DNA of 28,313 bases from a virus, in the IMG/VR virus record IMGVR_UViG_3300030098_005752, positions 1-28,313 of that record, one strand, 5' to 3'. The notes under the pieces are model-generated. The model saw only the letters and a list, made by a program, of their open reading frames with translations. It did not search any database and was not told the DNA's origin. Shown in pieces: positions 8,775 to 16,334 of this stretch; the first letter of the stretch is position 1, and each line of letters begins with the position of its first letter. A program made the translations under genes and the position numbers.

Positions 8775-9453
8775 TGGATTTTACGATTTTATAGAAATTG
8801 GTACGTCAGATTTTGATACGCTGATAGAAAAAGCTACAGATGAAATGAAAGGCATTTCAATAGATCCTTTACAGCATTTTTTAGATAGGTTGCCAAATCC
8901 TAAAAATTGCACCAAAGTTTGTGCTGCTATATCAGATGAACAGTGTGAAATTGATTTACATTACATAAAAGATGAGGATATAGTAAAGTATAATCTGCCT
9001 TATTTTGTACGAGGTTCTGCAAGTTTAGGACGTAGGCATCCTTTTATTTTAACCCTCCTAGCAAACGAAGCAGCAGATAATCCAATACCGGAACCAATAG
9101 ACCCGGATGAAATTTATTCCAAGAAAAAAGTACCAGTAAAAAGACTAAAAGATATTATTGATGAATACAAAATTGATGAAATTAAAATTTTAAAGATAGA
9201 CGCAGAAGGTTGTGATGATAAAATTCTTTTAGATTATTTTGAGTGTTGTGAAAAAGAAAATTACCCATTTCCATACTTTATCCAATATGAACACGTACTA
9301 CTACCTAGCGTAAGAAGAAAAAATTTAGAAGAAACAGCAAAAGCACTTCGCTATCATGTTCAGGCTAAAAGATTAGATGATACAATACTCATCAAGAAAA
9401 AAGAGGGAAAAATTTGTCCAGCCTGTGGCGGGAAGGGTAGAATAGATGAATGA
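8767..9453 (+). CDS. FkbM-type methyltransferase with zinc-ribbon-like tail, AT-rich
   Basis: This 228-residue protein resembles FkbM-family SAM-dependent methyltransferases, which usually O-methylate sugars. FIEIGTSDFDTLI is motif I, GISIDPLQ is the acidic ribose-binding strand, and IKILKIDAEGCDDKIL is the hallmark FkbM segment. The C-terminus ends with CPACGGKGRID, half of a CxxCxGxG metal-binding repeat, which the family does not need. Base composition differs from its neighbours: five 60-base lines inside the gene that I counted by hand gave 22-35% G+C, against 47-50% in two flanking lines. It therefore looks like a later arrival. It lies between the exonuclease and the polymerase C-terminal half and overlaps both. 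Confidence 0.75.
   Translation: MSDGFYDFIEIGTSDFDTLIEKATDEMKGISIDPLQHFLDRLPNPKNCTKVCAAISDEQCEIDLHYIKDEDIVKYNLPYFVRGSASLGRRHPFILTLLANEAADNPIPEPIDPDEIYSKKKVPVKRLKDIIDEYKIDEIKILKIDAEGCDDKILLDYFECCEKENYPFPYFIQYEHVLLPSVRRKNLEETAKALRYHVQAKRLDDTILIKKKEGKICPACGGKGRIDE
9431..9437 (+). promoter_or_regulatory. Ribosome binding site of the polymerase C-terminal half
   Basis: GGAAGGG lies eight bases upstream of the ATG at 9446. It falls within codons for the GGKG of the upstream protein's zinc-ribbon-like tail, so the tail-coding bases also serve translation of the polymerase half. Confidence 0.6.
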
Positions 9454-11005
9454 ATTTGATATTAATAATTTTGACGATACAGATGTCTGGGATCTAATCT
9501 GTGATGGGCAGACTAAAGGGGTTTTTCAGCTAGAGTCTAGCTTGGGAAAGCATTGGGCTAAGCAGGTTAAGCCTAGAAATATTAAAGAGCTTGCAGCACT
9601 CATTAGTCTGATTCGTCCCGGATGTCTAAAGGCCAAGGACGCAAATGGCAAGAGCATGACACAGGTATATGTGGATAGAAAGTCAAACAAAGAACCTGTA
9701 ACCTATCCATCTTCAGCCTTGGAGGAAATACTCTCTGAAACCTATGGCGTGCTCGTTTACCAAGAGCAATCAATGAAGATTGCACAAAAGCTTGCGGGGT
9801 TTGACCTGAAGGAAGCTGACGCCCTACGTAAGGCTATCGGCAAAAAGAAGGCGGATCTCATGGAGAAAGTAAAGAAATCTTTCCTAGAGGGCGCTGCTAG
9901 TCAAGGAATCGTTACCACAGAGGTGGCTGAAGAGATCTTTTCTTGGATTGAAAAGTCAAACCGATACGCTTTCAACAAGTCTCATGCCGTATCATATGCT
10001 ATCAACGCATACTGGAGCGCATACTGCAAAAACTATCGAAGAGTAAAGTTCTATGTGTCGTATTTAAATCATTCCGACAGGAAACCTGACTCCCAGAGAG
10101 AAATGAAAGAGCTGATAGTCGATGCTAAGTTTTCAGATGTTGAGGTATATCCTCCGCGCCTTGGACATCTTCACACAGACTTTTACTCAGAAGGCAACAC
10201 AATATATTTTGGACTTAACCATATAAAACATGTGGGTAAAAATGAATGCGAAAAAATAGAGAAGATATGCGCAGAGGCAGATGTAAGTCTGTATTCGTGG
10301 ATGGATGTTCTCACCAAGATCATTTACAAAGGAAGACTTAACAAAAGATCCGCCATCGCGCTCATATCTGTTGGAGCATTTAATGGTGTTAATAACACAA
10401 AAGACAGACAGGCCATGCTTTATGAGTATGATAGTTGGCGAGATTTGACGGCCAGAGAGCAGGAGTACATATACAGCAATAGATATGAATTTGATCAGAA
10501 TTCATCTTTAAAGGACGCCATGTCGAGCCTTATAAATAACTGCAAAATAAACAGCAGGAGGATGTCCTCTGTGCTAAATATTAAGCAGATGCTGGACAAG
10601 CCTCCTCACGACCTCAAAGATAGCATTCCAATGATCGCCAGCGGAGAGACAGAGTACTTAAGCTGTGCGCTAACTTGTAGCAATGCTGACAGTTTTGATA
10701 TAAATTTTGCAAGTTCTCTGTGCAAAGACATAGCTAGAGGCACTATAACAGGTAAGACAAGGCTAGCCGCACAGATCAATACGATAAGATTGCATAAAAC
10801 AAAAAGAGGCAAGAATCCGGGGCAGTTGATGGCATTCTTGTCTGCCGAGGACGGCAGTGGTGAACTTGACTCAATAACAGTATTTCCAGAGTGCTACGAC
10901 AAACACAAGGATATACTAATCGAAGGCAATACTGTTTTGATGTCTGGAGAAATATCTAAAAGGGAAAATACCTCACTAATAGTGAACAAGGTTTCCCAAA
11001 TTTGA
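9446..11005 (+). CDS. dnaE: DNA polymerase III alpha subunit, C-terminal half (fingers to OB fold)
   Basis: This 519-residue protein continues the polymerase begun at 6250. It opens with a DDTDVWDLIC segment and GVFQLES (residues 25-31), the start of the fingers. It then has RPGCL, GVLVYQEQSMKIAQ, ADALRKAIGKKK and YAFNKSHAVSYA (residues 174-185), all standard DnaE motifs. The C-terminus is an OB fold (LAAQINTIRLHKTKRG ... GELDSITVFP). The tau-binding domain of E. coli DnaE is missing, and no obvious clamp-binding peptide was found. Compared with E. coli DnaE, the two halves together lose only a non-catalytic linker helix at the break. It has its own start and ribosome binding site, so it should be made as a separate subunit. 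Both halves add up to 1049 residues. Confidence 0.92.
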   Translation: MNEFDINNFDDTDVWDLICDGQTKGVFQLESSLGKHWAKQVKPRNIKELAALISLIRPGCLKAKDANGKSMTQVYVDRKSNKEPVTYPSSALEEILSETYGVLVYQEQSMKIAQKLAGFDLKEADALRKAIGKKKADLMEKVKKSFLEGAASQGIVTTEVAEEIFSWIEKSNRYAFNKSHAVSYAINAYWSAYCKNYRRVKFYVSYLNHSDRKPDSQREMKELIVDAKFSDVEVYPPRLGHLHTDFYSEGNTIYFGLNHIKHVGKNECEKIEKICAEADVSLYSWMDVLTKIIYKGRLNKRSAIALISVGAFNGVNNTKDRQAMLYEYDSWRDLTAREQEYIYSNRYEFDQNSSLKDAMSSLINNCKINSRRMSSVLNIKQMLDKPPHDLKDSIPMIASGETEYLSCALTCSNADSFDINFASSLCKDIARGTITGKTRLAAQINTIRLHKTKRGKNPGQLMAFLSAEDGSGELDSITVFPECYDKHKDILIEGNTVLMSGEISKRENTSLIVNKVSQI

Positions 11006-11015
11006 AAGGGAAGAC

Positions 11016-11324
11016 ATGAATAGATGTCATTTTTTAGGGAAGCTCATAGGAAATCCAGAGCTGTTTGAAGACTACAATAGCGACGTAGTTAACTTCAAAT
11101 TAGAAGTTGAAGAATATAGAAAAGACAAAGAAGGTATGAAAAAAAGACGAGTGGACATCCTAAACTTTGAAGTGTGGGACAGTGCCGCCAGAACCATTTA
11201 CAAGTATGCTTCGGCCAGCGACCTTCTATCGGTAGAAGCTATCGCTAGGAACGTCAATGGTAAAAATAGTGGGCACACCGTTTTCCGTGTCACGAACTTT
11301 AAAATTATTCCGAGAGGTGTGTAA
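11016..11324 (+). CDS. ssb: Single-stranded DNA-binding protein (SSB-like)
   Basis: This 102-residue protein has the layout of a bacterial SSB OB fold: MNRCHFLGKLIGNPEL at the start (the family's MNxVxLxGRLxxDPEL), VVNFKLEVEEY, then ILNFEVWDSAARTIYKYAS (the family's FxVxxWGKxAExxxxYxxKG), and a final strand FRVTNFKII. It lacks the usual flexible acidic tail (DDDIPF in bacteria) that recruits partner proteins, so it is either a minimal SSB or acts only as a fold. GAAAGGGAAG precedes the ATG. It closes the replication module; the next gene starts the glycan cluster directly after its stop. Confidence 0.8.
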   Translation: MNRCHFLGKLIGNPELFEDYNSDVVNFKLEVEEYRKDKEGMKKRRVDILNFEVWDSAARTIYKYASASDLLSVEAIARNVNGKNSGHTVFRVTNFKIIPRGV

Positions 11325-12971
11325 ATGGGAAGAAGAAAACGTGTACTCTTCTGCTCAGAGGCGTCTTGGCTCGGCACCGGATATTCCGTATACACCAAAG
11401 AAGTCTTATCTAGACTGAATCAGATTTCAGATCTAGAGGTGGCCGAGCTGTCCTGCTATGTAGACAAAAATAATCCAAAGATACAATCGGTGCCTTGGAA
11501 AGTTTTTCCAAACAAACCATTGCCAGACGACCCCCTGTTTCAAGCGTATAACGCAAACGCTAGTGCTCAGTTTGGGGACCACTCTTTTAACAATGTGCTG
11601 TTATCTTTTCAGCCAGACATTGTTATGGATATTCGAGACTGGTGGATGATAGAGTATCAACAAAGATCTCCTTTCCGTGACTTCTTTCACTGGGCGATTA
11701 TGCCTACGGTTGATGCGAAACCTCAAGCCTCACAATGGATTAATACATATGCTTCAGCAGATGCTGTATTCACATACTCGGAATTTGGCAGGGATGTTCT
11801 ACTTGACCAATGCGACAGTATAAACTACATAGATATAGCTTCGCCCGCAGCCAGCAACACATTCCATCCAGCTCCCGACAAAGTTTCACACAGGAACAAA
11901 ATGGGGATCTCGCCCGACTGTATAGTGGTCGGCACAGTTATGAGAAATCAGAAAAGGAAGCTTTATCCCGATCTATTTAAATCATTTCGTAGATTCCTTG
12001 ATCAGATCGACGATAATAGTGTATTCCTCTACTGCCACACATACTATCCAGACGTGGGATGGAACATACCCGAACTGCTCGACGAATACGGTTTAGCCAG
12101 TAGGGCTTTGTTCACATACAAGTGCAAATCTTGCGGGGCAATTTCGGTAGACTTCTTTCAAGACACCGTTCATGCGTGTCCGTCTTGTGGAAACTTTGCA
12201 AATACATTGACAGGGGTAAATAATAGCGTTACCGAAGAAGAACTAGCCCAAGTCTACAACCTTTTTGATATATATGTACAGTACGCCAACAGCGAAGGTT
12301 TCGGAATGCCTCAGTTGGAAGCCGTGCATTGCGGAGTTCCTCTCATTTCCACGTATTATTCCGCGATGGAATCTGTGGTAGATAATATCGGAGCCATAGG
12401 TATTGAACCGTTGGCGTACTACAAGGAGTGTGAAACCGGTTGTAACCGTGCCGTGCCCAATAACGACAAGTTTGTACAGGAGTTAGTAAAGCTTCATCAG
12501 TGTCGGGACCGTTTGCCGGAACTTGGTGGCCAAATGAGAGATGCTGCACTAAGGGAATACAACTGGGATAAAACAGCCAATGCTTGGCTGAAGCATATCA
12601 ACACAGTACCCATAAGAGACGCTCGTGAAACTTGGCTTTCGCCTACAAAAATAATTGAACCAGCTCCGGGTATTCCTGAAAACATAGAATCAAATGTAGA
12701 CAGAGTAGACTTCTTGTTTAATCATGTGTTATGCAAACCCGAATGGATTGGTGGATATTTGTGGAAAAAGGTTTTAAAGGATTGCACATTTGGTTACAGG
12801 TGTGAGAACGTCAACAAGGACTTCTACTTTAACGAGTCGCATCTTCAGTCCACGCAAGGAAATCAACCATTTAATTGGGATGGAGCATACCAAGAACTGA
12901 AAACATTTAGAAATCAGATAAATGACTGGGAAAGAGCTAGGGCACAGCTTGTACAGAGAGGAGTTGTGTAG
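11325..12971 (+). CDS. GT4-type glycosyltransferase with inserted zinc ribbon
   Basis: This 548-residue GT-B enzyme begins with VLFCSEASWLGTGYSVYTKEV, the glycine-rich acceptor loop. It carries the GT4 donor site YANSEGFGMPQLEAVHCGVPLI, where the two glutamates contact the nucleotide sugar. Between the two Rossmann domains is a four-cysteine zinc ribbon, C267-x2-C270-x14-C285-x2-C288, not part of standard GT4 enzymes. A C-terminal extension of about 120 residues (DRVDFLFNHV onward) has no assigned function. It starts directly after the SSB stop codon. The zinc ribbon may mediate contact with a protein or nucleic acid partner; this is inference. Confidence 0.85.
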   Translation: MGRRKRVLFCSEASWLGTGYSVYTKEVLSRLNQISDLEVAELSCYVDKNNPKIQSVPWKVFPNKPLPDDPLFQAYNANASAQFGDHSFNNVLLSFQPDIVMDIRDWWMIEYQQRSPFRDFFHWAIMPTVDAKPQASQWINTYASADAVFTYSEFGRDVLLDQCDSINYIDIASPAASNTFHPAPDKVSHRNKMGISPDCIVVGTVMRNQKRKLYPDLFKSFRRFLDQIDDNSVFLYCHTYYPDVGWNIPELLDEYGLASRALFTYKCKSCGAISVDFFQDTVHACPSCGNFANTLTGVNNSVTEEELAQVYNLFDIYVQYANSEGFGMPQLEAVHCGVPLISTYYSAMESVVDNIGAIGIEPLAYYKECETGCNRAVPNNDKFVQELVKLHQCRDRLPELGGQMRDAALREYNWDKTANAWLKHINTVPIRDARETWLSPTKIIEPAPGIPENIESNVDRVDFLFNHVLCKPEWIGGYLWKKVLKDCTFGYRCENVNKDFYFNESHLQSTQGNQPFNWDGAYQELKTFRNQINDWERARAQLVQRGVV

Positions 12972-12974
12972 ACT

Positions 12975-14057
12975 ATGAAGATACTATACATAGGAAACTA
13001 CAGAGATGGAACCGGATGGGGCAATGCGTGCGTTAATAATATACTAGCGATTGACTCCGTAGGCATCGATGTTGTTCCGAGAGCTATTACCTTTGAAAAC
13101 GAAACACAAGACTATCCTACTAGAGTCAAAGAGCTGGAACAATCGTCCACTGAGGGTTGTGATGTTTGTATTCAGCACACTCTACCACATCTGTACTCCT
13201 ATGACGGACGATACAAAAACATAGGGTTTGCTGCGGTAGAAACCAGCAACTTCAAAGATTCTGGATGGCACCGCCATATGAATATAATGGACGAAATATG
13301 GGTTCCAAGCACCGCATGTAGGGAAGCGTGCATAAACAGCGGTGTCAAAGTTCCTGTTAAGGTTGCACCACACTCGCTCGACGTTAGTCAGTATGTTGAC
13401 AATAACGGCAACAAGATACAAAACCTACTCAACACATTCAACTTTGCTTTTGTTGGAGAATTTGTAGAAAGAAAAAATTTAAAGGCTTTAATCCGCGCGT
13501 TTCACATGGAGTTCGATTACGGCGAACCGGTTAATCTTTTGATCAAGACCTCAAAGGCAAGCCTAGAGGATGTGCAAAAGTATGCAGCACAAATCAAGAT
13601 GGGACTTAAAATTCGACAAAGATACAAAGAGGAGATTGTCATCGCTGGGAGACTTGAGACCACTGATTATATTTCAGTTTTGTCTCAGTGTCACTCATTC
13701 GTTATGCCTAGCAGGGGCGAGGGTTTTTGTATTCCAGCGTTAGAAGCTATGGCATTGGGTATGCCTGTTATTCATACGGCGTCCAACGGTATGGACGATT
13801 TTTGCTATGGAGCCGCTGTCCGCTCTTACTCACAGCCGTGCTTTGGAACTACCGACACGCTGTCCAATATAGATACCGCCAAAAGCGATTGGCGTGAAAT
13901 AGATATTAGAGCGTTATGCTCGGCCATGAGGAAAGCTTTCAATCGGTGGGTTACAGGAGATATGAACAAGGAAAAAGAATCCGCTATCGAGCGAGCGTCT
14001 AAGTACAGTCACAGCTCGATTGGGGCACAACTAAAGGAGTTGTTGAATGACAAGTAG
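12975..14057 (+). CDS. GT4-type glycosyltransferase
   Basis: This 360-residue GT-B enzyme has a short glycine-rich N-terminal loop (GNYRDGTGWGNAC), the interdomain segment FAFVGEFVERKNLKALIRAF with the conserved KN, and the donor site SRGEGFCIPALEAMALGMPVIHT with the E-x7-E pattern. It resembles phage and bacterial GT4 mannosyl- or glucosyltransferases, but the sugar cannot be read from sequence. GAGAGGAG lies about 12 bases upstream of the ATG. It overlaps the next gene by 11 bases. Confidence 0.87.
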   Translation: MKILYIGNYRDGTGWGNACVNNILAIDSVGIDVVPRAITFENETQDYPTRVKELEQSSTEGCDVCIQHTLPHLYSYDGRYKNIGFAAVETSNFKDSGWHRHMNIMDEIWVPSTACREACINSGVKVPVKVAPHSLDVSQYVDNNGNKIQNLLNTFNFAFVGEFVERKNLKALIRAFHMEFDYGEPVNLLIKTSKASLEDVQKYAAQIKMGLKIRQRYKEEIVIAGRLETTDYISVLSQCHSFVMPSRGEGFCIPALEAMALGMPVIHTASNGMDDFCYGAAVRSYSQPCFGTTDTLSNIDTAKSDWREIDIRALCSAMRKAFNRWVTGDMNKEKESAIERASKYSHSSIGAQLKELLNDK

Positions 14058-15105
14058 AGCAACACCTGAAGCAATACGATCTATAATGCGAAGGCAACAT
14101 ATAAAAGACGAACAGAAACTTAATATATTGACGTTTTGCACACACGAAAGATATGAGCAACAGTTGTGCAAGACTGGTCACAACTTTTACTGTCTTGGCT
14201 ACGGAAAAACTTGGGACACTGATTACGGAGAGATTCCGGACAATTATCATATACTAAGCAGTGTGCCGCCCCCGCACGTTGATATAGATTTGATTTTGTG
14301 CCACACCGCCTGTCAGAGGCTGGAAATTTCAAAGAGGATAAGAAGCGATCTCAATATTCCTATCGTTCTTCACACTCACACACTACCAGACATAAGACAC
14401 GATGTACCATCTCAGGTTGAAAATTTTAAAACCATATCTAGCGACGTAGATCAAATATCATTTATCTCGGACTTTAATAGAGGCGCATGGGGGTATGATT
14501 CCACTTTACGTGGTCCAAATCGCAACGGAGCCGTGTACATCGAACACGGTATAGACTTTGATTTCTGGACAAACTTTGACGAAGTGCAGAGAGATAATGT
14601 TTGCTTATCGGTGGTTAACGATTGGCCAAATCGAGACTGGTGTTGCGGTTGGGAACTTTGGAAACAGACTGTTGGACTGAACGATGGTTCCAGAACCGGC
14701 GCAGATCTGCCAATACGTGTATTTGGTAAAAGTCCCGGATTGTCTGAACCGGCATCTTCCATAGAACATCTGAGACAGATTTATCACTCCTCTCGGATAT
14801 TCTACAACACATCATTACACTCTCCGGTCCCCACTGTATTAATGGAGGCTATGGCTTGCGGGTGCGCCATTGTTTCTACAGAAACGTGTATGATTCCCGA
14901 GATAATTGAACACGGAAAAAATGGACTAATGTCCAACGACCCCAAAGAGCTAAGGAGTTTCTTAGTAAAGTTAACACAAGACGAGGACATGGCCAAAGAA
15001 CTAGGCAAAAATGCACAGGAAACCATAAAGGAAAGGTATAACTTGGCACAGTTTGTTAACAAGTGGAATAACTTCTTTTATTCAGCCATCGAACAATATT
15101 CATAA
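14047..15105 (+). CDS. GT4-type glycosyltransferase
   Basis: This 352-residue GT-B enzyme has the donor-site segment SPVPTVLMEAMACGCAIVSTET and PEIIEHGKNGLMSNDP, a strong GT4 signature. The N-terminal domain (about residues 20-180) has VLHTHTLPD and ISFISDFNRGAW, consistent with acceptor binding. AAAGGAG at 14033-14039 precedes the ATG by seven bases. The three GT4 genes from 11325 to 15105 are adjacent and probably act in successive steps on one glycan, but the order of sugars is not visible. Confidence 0.88.
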   Translation: MTSRATPEAIRSIMRRQHIKDEQKLNILTFCTHERYEQQLCKTGHNFYCLGYGKTWDTDYGEIPDNYHILSSVPPPHVDIDLILCHTACQRLEISKRIRSDLNIPIVLHTHTLPDIRHDVPSQVENFKTISSDVDQISFISDFNRGAWGYDSTLRGPNRNGAVYIEHGIDFDFWTNFDEVQRDNVCLSVVNDWPNRDWCCGWELWKQTVGLNDGSRTGADLPIRVFGKSPGLSEPASSIEHLRQIYHSSRIFYNTSLHSPVPTVLMEAMACGCAIVSTETCMIPEIIEHGKNGLMSNDPKELRSFLVKLTQDEDMAKELGKNAQETIKERYNLAQFVNKWNNFFYSAIEQYS

Positions 15106-15114
15106 GGACTAAAA

Positions 15115-15537
15115 ATGAGAATCTACCTTTCCCCCACTAAACCAGAAGAAAAAACTCACCAATGGGTAAGCAACATCGCCGTACTTAACGGTGTCGTGGA
15201 AGATTGCGAGGCAACGTCCATTATCTGCGACAATTTTCTATCAACCTTTACTCAAGAAGAACTCGTTCCGGTAATGGCGAAAATCTTATCAAAAATGAGG
15301 CTAAACTGCGAACTGATTATCGTTCAGCCAGATATTGAGATTCTGGCTCATAAGTTTGGTCGAGAAGAGATTTCACTAGAATTCCTGAATGATGCTCTAT
15401 TTAGAGTTGGAGCAATTAAGAGCGTGACCTCGGCGGAGCAGATACGACAAGCTCTTCCCGAAGTTGTTCAAATCACACATCAGAATTTTGACGTGGCAAC
15501 ATCTACCATCACAATCAAGGCTAAGAGGGTTCAATGA
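15115..15537 (+). CDS. Short methyltransferase-like protein, lacks SAM motif I
   Basis: This 140-residue protein resembles the second half of a class I methyltransferase: DCEATSIICDNFLSTFTQEELV followed by AKILSKMRLNCELIIVQPD matches the strand 4, helix and strand 5 portion in which a 'lkpgG' turn usually precedes the last strand. The N-terminal glycine-rich SAM loop is absent (it starts at MRIYLSPTK). It is therefore either a catalytically inactive partner subunit or a degenerate protein that has kept a full-length frame. AAGGA lies six bases upstream of the ATG. It ends with ATGA overlapping the next gene. The function is unknown. Confidence 0.5.
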   Translation: MRIYLSPTKPEEKTHQWVSNIAVLNGVVEDCEATSIICDNFLSTFTQEELVPVMAKILSKMRLNCELIIVQPDIEILAHKFGREEISLEFLNDALFRVGAIKSVTSAEQIRQALPEVVQITHQNFDVATSTITIKAKRVQ

Positions 15538-16334
15538 TACCATATACTGTTTGCAAGGGTTGCGTTTTTGCACAGGGTTCTCCGGAACAACAATCATCAT
15601 GTCAGCTAGATAGACCCATTAAACTCGGACTGCAAGACGACACAGAAGACGGCCATTTTGTACTGAAGCGGGTATGTTCGACATATCGGCCAGACGAATG
15701 GCTAAGCGACCTATCGTTAGCCGAATCGGAAGACATTGTGGCGACGGTTCGCAAGGAGGTCATTCCTCCTGTGGGATTTTTTATTATCCTGAAAACAGAA
15801 GAGGATCATGCGATTGGAAAGCTTGAAGCCACATTGATAGATATTAAAAATCAAGATCTAGAAAGTAGCCCGTCTTTTGTCGTGGTAATTACGGACAAAG
15901 TAGAATATAATGAAGAAGCGTTTGCACTACTGGACTCCATGTTTGAATACGACGAAACCAAGTATCATATCGTACAGCTTGAAATGACACCAGACACTTT
16001 ACATAAAAGAATTGATGAAGCCTTCAGGCACGCTAAAAACGGTTGGGCATACGTCACATCCTCTGGCGAAAGCGTTGCGTCGGACTTAATGACTCGTATT
16101 GACAAACGAGTAAATGAAGACATGAAAAAGCTAGTAGTGATTAAACCATACGATGCAATCAACGGACTACTGTTTCAGACGACCGTGTTTAAGTTTGTCA
16201 ACGGAAACAAGAGTAAGCTTTACGAAGACGAGGTGCAAGATTCTAGATCCTTTTTGGAAAAGATAGAAGAAGCCTCACAAAGGAGCGATGACAACGAAAC
16301 ATTTATCACTTGGGAGGAATTTAATGCTTCCTAA
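15534..16334 (+). CDS. Cys-cluster protein with degenerate glycosyltransferase-like domain
   Basis: This 266-residue protein is not assigned to a named family. The N-terminus carries four cysteines, C7-x2-C10, C23 and C48, which could bind zinc or an iron-sulfur cluster. From about residue 75 it looks like a GT-A fold: VGFFIILKTEED, then SFVVVITDK, and GWAYVTSSGESVASDL where a DXD-containing strand would be expected. Here no DXD is present. A following GLLFQTTVFKFVNGN resembles the acceptor region of GT2 enzymes. It would then be a non-catalytic partner of the true GT2 enzyme encoded next, which overlaps it by 11 bases. This is inference from the pattern only. Confidence 0.4.
   Translation: MIPYTVCKGCVFAQGSPEQQSSCQLDRPIKLGLQDDTEDGHFVLKRVCSTYRPDEWLSDLSLAESEDIVATVRKEVIPPVGFFIILKTEEDHAIGKLEATLIDIKNQDLESSPSFVVVITDKVEYNEEAFALLDSMFEYDETKYHIVQLEMTPDTLHKRIDEAFRHAKNGWAYVTSSGESVASDLMTRIDKRVNEDMKKLVVIKPYDAINGLLFQTTVFKFVNGNKSKLYEDEVQDSRSFLEKIEEASQRSDDNETFITWEEFNAS
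16312..16318 (+). promoter_or_regulatory. Ribosome binding site deciding the GT2 start
   Basis: GGGAGGA lies five bases upstream of the ATG at 16324. An in-frame ATG at 16288 would add 12 residues before the first beta strand and lacks a comparable site. Confidence 0.65.

Noticed and set aside
7842-9446. Group I intron between the polymerase halves
   Set aside because: The interval is filled by three intact genes with their own starts and ribosome binding sites, the N-half has a stop codon, and no homing endonuclease motif or intron core was recognised by eye.
7780-9500. Split intein joining the two polymerase halves
   Set aside because: The N-terminal gene ends directly after the palm with no intein-like Cys/Ser start or extension, and the C-terminal gene starts with its own ATG and no HN-Cys junction.
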